A stretch of DNA of 64,000 nucleotides from Megaleporinus macrocephalus (lineage: Eukaryota > Chordata > Actinopteri > Characiformes > Anostomidae): NCBI GenBank assembly GCA_021613375.1, contig CM038717.1, positions 36,390,199 through 36,454,198 on the forward strand, given 5' to 3'. A model generated the notes under the pieces. That model searched no databases, was not told the DNA's origin, and saw only the letters and a list, made by a program, of their open reading frames with translations. Numbering within the stretch: the first letter of the stretch is position 1; the number at the start of each line of letters is the position of its first letter. Of the stretch, positions 58,250-64,000 are shown one piece after another. The position numbers and the translations under genes are program-made.

Positions 58250-59525
58250 TAATAATAAGAAATACCCCAAGATGGGAAAAATTCTGGTTCCATTGACTTA
58301 CACTGAAAGTAAAGTATGTTTTTTTATTTCTTATGCAAAGAGAAAAAAACTATATTTCCTTTTTTGTTGATATAAATTTTTTATACATAATTCAAACATG
58401 GCAGACACCTTTTACATTGGGAAAGCTATTTATAGGTAATGGACCAATGCAAAAATTCTGGCTCTATTGACTTACATTACCACCAATGTGTGTCTGGAAC
58501 CTTCTTCAGTAAAGCTAGATTTGTGGATCTACTTGTTTTTCTTTGGACCATGACGATATTTCGTTAACACTTACTGTACTGCTACATTACTCCTACATGA
58601 CAACTGACATAGCTCTATATGAATGTTTATTTCAATAGACGCCTGAACAAAAGAAATGACTCAAATCACGTGGGTTTATTGACTCACATTAAGAGTAAAG
58701 TATGTTTTTTTCCTTCTCCTTTAAAGAGAAAAACATGTTTCTCCATTTTTGTTCATTTAAATTTTTATACAGAATTTGAACATGATGGCCACCGTTTACA
58801 CTGTGGGAACAATTCATGGTTAATAGACCAATGCAAAAATTCTGGAATCCATTGACGTACATTGAAAATAAAGTATGTTTTTTTTGTCTTGTAAAGAGAA
58901 AAACATTTTTATACACAATTCAAACACAACAGTCACATTTTACACTGTGGGGAAAAAATAGTTAATAATTCATAGTTAATGGACCAAAGCAAAAATTCTG
59001 GTTCTATTGACTTACATTACCACTAACTGGAGAAGGTGTCTGGAACCTTCTCCAGTAAAGTTGGCATTGTGGAGATTCTTGTTTTTCTTTGGACCATAAC
59101 AGTATTTTGGTAACACTTACTGTACTGCTCATGAAGCTCTATTAGACCTTAATGACAACTGACACAACCCTACATGAACATTTGTTTATGTTTATTCCCA
59201 AAATCACATGTGGGTTTATTAACTTACATTTAAAGTACTAGTTTTTATTAGTATTAGTATATAGTTTTTTCTTCCTTTTCCTGTAATGAGAATAACATGT
59301 TTCTCTGTTTTTGTTGATTTAAAATTTTATATATAATTTGTACACGAAAGCCAGCATGTACATTGTGGGAACAATTCATAGTTAATGGACCAATGCAAAA
59401 AAACACTTACTGTACTGTTCATAAGGCTACATTACACCTACATGACAACTGATATAGCCCTACTTTAAAGCTTATAAATGCAAATATACATCAAACCAAA
59501 AGAAAAGATCCAAAATCACATGTGA
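58250..59525 (+). repeat. family-3 repeat cluster with ~546-bp tandem duplication
   Basis: GGAACCTTCT(T/C)CAGTAAAG occurs at 58496 and 59042, and AACACTTACTGTACTG at 58566, 59112 and 59402 (offsets 546 and 290 bp). Interspersed AAAAATTCTGG..ATTGAC segments tie it to the family-3 copies at 27.6 and 34.3 kb. Non-coding. Confidence 0.75.
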
Positions 59526-60485
59526 GTTTATTGATATTATTGACTTTTATTGACATTAAAAGTGAAGTATGTTTTTTTTTTTCTTTTTTGGTGTTCTGTT
59601 CCGACAGCAGTGATATATTACTACATTTTGGGAGCTTAAAGAGATTTTCCATCATACAAGGAAACCTTCCATGAAACCTTCGCATTGTCCTCACTGTGTG
59701 CAGTTTAAATGATAATGCAAATTATAACTGGAGATTTCTAATCTTAATCTTTACGGCTCTTTATTACTGCACCTGCTTCACCCGGACAAAAAGCCAACGA
59801 ATACCTGTAAATCTAAATATGTTCTAATCCAAACCTGAAACAATATACAGTTACAGTAGATCATACACAAATAACATCTGAAGTGGGTGACAGTCACGTC
59901 TGGCTTCTATATTTAACAAAGCAACACCTTGAAGGAGCTTCTCATGTTTATTTCTGTTAACACCACATTCTGGTGGATGTGGACCAGGGCTAGTCTGGGT
60001 GTAAACTCTGGGTGAAAAATCCCACTTGCTTCAGAATAAACCTTATCTAGGTTTGGGAAACAGTCCTGTATCCAGTCGGCTGAGGTAGGCAGAGTGCAAA
60101 ACAAGGTGGGGTTTGTGGAATCGTATACTTTCAATTATGGAGATTTACAGTAAAGTGACCGTTAATTTCTGGCTTGTTGCATTTGCAGTAATTTATTAAA
60201 TTCCATATGAAATACAGACTAAATAGCAAATCACATCCACCATAAGAGCAGTGTAGTTGGTGTTCTACTGTAATTCCACACCTGTACATGTACTTATCCC
60301 AAATAGAAAAACTGTTTCCAACATGCTAACTTTACAAGAGAGGGCCAAACATTCTCAACCTTCAATGTAAGTCAATAGAAACTGATTTAATTCCAATTGA
60401 ATTTAATTGGTGCGATTTAATCCATTGATCATGAAATTTCCACATGAGACAGCTACTGATACAACATAATCAAGTGTTGTAAAAA
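59526..60485. other. unclassified sequence
   Basis: Complex AT-rich DNA with no recognised gene or RNA. Confidence 0.4.
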
Positions 60486-60486
60486 A

Positions 60487-60570
<84 letters not shown>
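60487..60570. repeat. (AT)n followed by poly(T)
   Basis: About 57 bp of AT dinucleotides followed by about 27 T residues. Confidence 0.95.
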
Positions 60571-60729
60571 CATTTCAAATGTTGTTTTTAAAGATGTTAA
60601 AGTAAAATATACAGTGAATTTATTGTAGTGTATATATAAAAAGTACCAATGAACATGTTATTATGTGATTTATGTCCATTTGAAGCTCAGATACAAAATT
60701 TTACAGCATATATTGTTACGACCTTATGT

Positions 60730-60885
60730 TGTTTTATATATATATATATATATATATATGACAAAAACTTCATACCTCCACTATGATATATGTAAGTCAA
60801 TGTAACCTGATATATATATACATATTATATATATTTATATATATATATATATATATATAAATTATATATATAATATACATACTTT
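60730..60885. repeat. TA-rich microsatellites
   Basis: TA tracts at 60736-60760 and 60815-60880, separated by unique bases. Confidence 0.9.
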
Positions 60886-61180
60886 TTATACTGTGTGTAA
60901 AAAGGACAACATGTATTTTCAAAGTATGTATGTCGCCTTAAATTTCCAGTGCACTGAACCTCCACTAGTAAGACCACCTTTGAACTTATTTGAACTTAAG
61001 ACCCTGAGTTTTTGTGTACACTGTTTCTCCACAGGTAATGTACATGTAGTGTAATTACAGGTATGTGTCTCAGTAACATGATGAGCACAGTATCTTACTT
61101 ACACACGAATAAACGAGTGTTCATCCTTCACTGTGAGACACTGGCAGTAATTATCATAAGTCCACGAGTCCGGGGCTTAA
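60886..61180. other. unclassified sequence
   Basis: No recognised feature. Confidence 0.4.
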
Positions 61181-61186
61181 TGTGTT

Positions 61187-61252
61187 ACTCATCATCACTA
61201 TCATCATCTTCATCAACATCTCCATCATCATCATCATCATCGTCATCGCCAG
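61187..61252. repeat. (ATC)n tract
   Basis: Degenerate ATC trinucleotides; acidic or serine-rich frames here are artefacts. Confidence 0.9.
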
Positions 61253-61326
61253 CAGCGGCAGAAGCAGCGGCTTTGTAATTACAACATGTTCTCTTCCTCA
61301 GAGCTGCAGAGGTAGAGGAGAATTTC

Positions 61327-61330
<4 letters not shown>

Positions 61331-61359
<29 letters not shown>
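61331..61359. repeat. (GA)n tract
   Basis: About 28 bp of GA dinucleotides just left of block Q. Confidence 0.93.
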
Positions 61360-61363
<4 letters not shown>

Positions 61364-61374
61364 TGGGAGGGGGC

Positions 61375-61675
61375 TGGCGTTTAGGAGAGCAAACATTTTC
61401 AAGGTCACCCGGTGAACTGGAACGAGCCGGTGGAGATGCGTGGCGCAAACGGGCGCGTTCTGACACGAGCTGCGCGCTTTGATTAAAAGCTAAAGTAATG
61501 GGTTTAAACACGCGCCGCCAGACTCTGTTGGCTTTTTTTCGCAAATTACTTACCGGCGTCGCGACGGCAGTGGCAGCCTAACGCTCGCTAATGGAAAAGA
61601 AAGCCCCATATTCTCTTTTTCTGGCCTTCTTGTTTTCTGACATACACAAAATAAATTACCCAGGCTAATAGGCAT
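61375..61675. promoter_or_regulatory. candidate conserved non-coding block Q
   Basis: GCGCTTTGATTAAAAGC, AAAGTAATGGGTTTAAACAC, GCAAATTACTTACCGG and CGCTCGCTAATGG lie in CpG-containing unique sequence without an exon. Confidence 0.45.
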
Positions 61676-62290
61676 GGCGCGTGGATTTTTATTTATTTAT
61701 TTATTTAAGCCCCCTCCTCTACCTCCTCCTCCGCGTGCACCTTCCGAGGGAATTCAGGAACGTGCTCCTCCAGCGTTCCTTCATTTTACATTCGTTATCT
61801 CGCGCGATATTGGCTGAAATGATGAAACATCAAACGCCTAATGTAACATTAACAGTCCTGACTGCTGAGACAAATAGCTCGAATAGCTGGTGTGGAAAAG
61901 GAAAAAAAAAAAAAACCAAAAAAAAAAAAAACAGCACCCGGCGCAGCTCCACCTTGAGCGACTGCACGCGCCCCCTCTTTCCTCCCCTCCCCTCCCACCG
62001 ACTCCCCTAAAGTAGAACGGATGGCAGTGGGGTGGGGTGAGGGGTGTGATTGCAAAAATAAATAAATAAATAAATAAAAAAAACACAACAAAGATGATTT
62101 AAAGAAGCCCGTCTGCGCCGCGCTCCCATTAGCCGACACCCACCGCTCTTAATCAGGCGTCCTGGAGCGCGGGACGGCCGCGGCGCGCACGCGCCCCGAG
62201 GAGCGCACCGTTTATGAAGTGGATGATTAGCGCTGGCGGAAAGATGCTGCTGCTCGGAGCCTCGAGACTCGCAGTAAAAACAAAAAGAGA
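61676..62290. promoter_or_regulatory. candidate CpG-containing block R with A-rich tracts
   Basis: Includes (TTTA)n at 61687-61705, two A-runs at 61900-61932, (AAAT)n near 62058-62078, and CpG-rich ends (CCGCGGCGCGCACGCGCC at 62179-62196; GGATGATTAGCGCTGG). No gene recognised. Confidence 0.35.
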
Positions 62291-62444
62291 GAAATGAGTT
62301 AGACTTTCACTCCGTTCTCATCAGTCCAGCTTATATTTCTGAACAGTGCTGGTCGGGAGGGACGTCTTGCCCCCTGAGCTCGGTCAGTAGTTCGGTTTAA
62401 ATACCTGTTTTAAGACTGAAGATGATTCCTCTGTAAATATCTTC

Positions 62445-64000
62445 AACACTGAACACATGATACCTCAAAGACTGACCTCATATTCCCTTAAAGACTATCC
62501 CATAATACCTCTTAAACTTTCACCATAATACCTCATAACCTGTCCCCATAATACTTCAAAGACAGCCCCTAAAATACCTCCCAGACTGTCCCCATAATAC
62601 CTCAAAGACTGACCTCATATTCCCTTAAAGACTATCCCATAATACCTCTTAAACGTTCACCATAATACCTTATAAACTGTCACTATAATACTTCAATGAC
62701 TGCACCTATAATACCTCACAGACTGACCTTGCAATACCTCAAAGACTGACCTCATATTCCCTTAAAGACTATCCCATAATACCTCTTAAACTGTCACCAT
62801 AATACCTCATAACCTGTCCCCATAATACTTCAAAGACAGCCCTTAAAATACCTCCCAGACTGTCCCCATAATACCTCAAAGACTGACCTCATATTCCCTT
62901 AAAGACTATCCCATAATACCTATTAAACTGTCACCATAATACCTCATAAACTGTCACTATAATACTTCAAAGACAGCCCCTAAAATACCTCCCAGACTGT
63001 CCCCATAATACCTCAAATACTGACCTCATATTTCCTTATAGACTATCCAATAATACCTCTTAAACTTTCACCATAATACCTCATAACCTGTCCCCATAAT
63101 ACTTCAAGGACTGCACCTATAATACCTCACAGACTGACCTTGCAATACCTCAAAGACTGACCTTGCAATACCTCAAAGACTGACCTCATATTCCCTTAAA
63201 GACTATCCCATAGTACCTCATAAACTGGCCCCATATTACCTCTTAAACTGTCCCCATAATACTTCATATACTGTCCTTTAATACCTCACAGACAGACACC
63301 ATAATACCTTAAAGACAATCCCATAATACCTCACAGACTGACCATAATACCTCACAGACTGACTGCATAATACTTCAAAGACAGATCTAATAATACCAGA
63401 TCTCATAATACCTCACAGACTGTCCCTCATACTTCACAGACTGTCCCATAATACCTCACAGACTGTCCCTCATAATACCTCAAAGACTGCCACGTGATAC
63501 CCTAAAGACTGTCCATAATACCTCAGAGACTGCCCCATAATACCTCACAGACTGTCCCCATAACACCCACAAACTCTTCCAACATATCTAACACACTATC
63601 ACCATAATTTCTCAAGACTGTCCCATAATACCTCACAGACTGTCCCGATAATACCTCACAGACTGTCCCGATAATTCCTCAAAGACTGACCTCATAATAC
63701 CTCACAGACTGTCCCCATAATACCTCAAAGACTGATCTCATAATACCTCTCAGACTGTCCCCATAATACCTCAAAGACTGACCTCATAATACCTCAAAGA
63801 CTGACCTCATAATACCTCAAAGACTGACCTCATAATACCTCACAGACTGCCCCTCATAGTTCACAGACTGTCCCATAATAACTTGCAAATGGATCTCATA
63901 ATACCTCACAAACTGTCCCTGTAACACCTCACAGCCTGACCGATAATATATTACACACTGGGCCATAATACCTACCACACGGTTCCAAAACACCTATTAC
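62445..64000. repeat. ATAATACCTC minisatellite with 137-bp higher-order unit
   Basis: Subunits of about 20-23 bp (ATAATACCTCAAAGACTGAC and variants ending CTGTCCCC) run to the window edge. In the left half CATATTCCCTTAAAGACTAT recurs at 62479, 62616, 62753, 62890, 63027 (variant) and 63187, i.e. four exact 137-bp steps then 160 bp, about six subunits per unit. The right half is a simpler, less ordered array. The array continues beyond the window. Confidence 0.95.

Overview
This is a vertebrate nuclear genome window, almost certainly from a ray-finned fish. The evidence is a spliced tubulin-cofactor exon, several Tc1/mariner families, tRNA-derived SINEs, many short inverted-repeat transposons, and very abundant simple repeats. 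The dispersed repeats resemble ones I associate with otophysan fishes (characins, catfishes, electric fishes); that narrower placement is only an inference. There are no bacterial-style genes or operons. Almost all long open frames are by-products of simple repeats that contain no stop codons.

One real host gene is visible. Exon 1 of tbca (tubulin-folding cofactor A) lies on the minus strand at 3064-3116, with a consensus splice donor. Positions 1-3063 are therefore its first intron, and about 61 kb to the right is its upstream flank. No other host exon could be recognised.

The flank alternates three kinds of DNA. (1) Long tandem arrays cover roughly a third of the window: TCTA-type 5.66-6.63 kb, TTTC-type 7.6-8.7 kb, GAGATACA-type 9.9-13.5 kb, AGAACC/GGTTCT-type 15.3-21.4 kb, GA-type 21.85-22.85 and 31.8-32.85 kb, TAG-type 28.75-31.4 kb, CA-type 44.8-45.9 kb, CT/TATT-type 49.76-52.1 kb, a 61-bp minisatellite at 52.7-53.3 kb, and an ATAATACCTC array from 62.4 kb to the window end. 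Several have clear higher-order periods (about 1.1 kb, 267 bp, 238 bp, 83 bp, 137 bp). (2) Transposable-element debris includes a nearly complete Tc1 element (4063-5310), at least four other Tc1 remnants, a LINE fragment, two SINEs and several miniature inverted-repeat families. Two of these families are nested inside one another at 23-27 kb. (3) Islands of complex sequence mix CpG-rich stretches with TAATTA/ATTA homeodomain-type cores (about 7.0, 8.8, 9.4, 21.4, 22.9, 25.9, 28.1, 31.6, 33.3, 44.5, 47.1, 49.0-49.7, 54.6, 55.1-56.6 and 61.4-62.2 kb). They look like conserved non-coding regulatory elements of a developmental gene desert. In human, TBCA lies near the homeobox gene OTP and AP3B1, so a tissue-specific developmental target is plausible, but it is not proven from this sequence.

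Most of these islands touch a GA/CT tract on one side. No coordinated gene system is present. The points most worth following are the regulatory islands upstream of tbca, a diverged three-copy tandem element at 55 kb, a perfect 40-bp palindrome inside the AGAACC array, the nested TTAA-flanked transposon composite, and the higher-order arrays.
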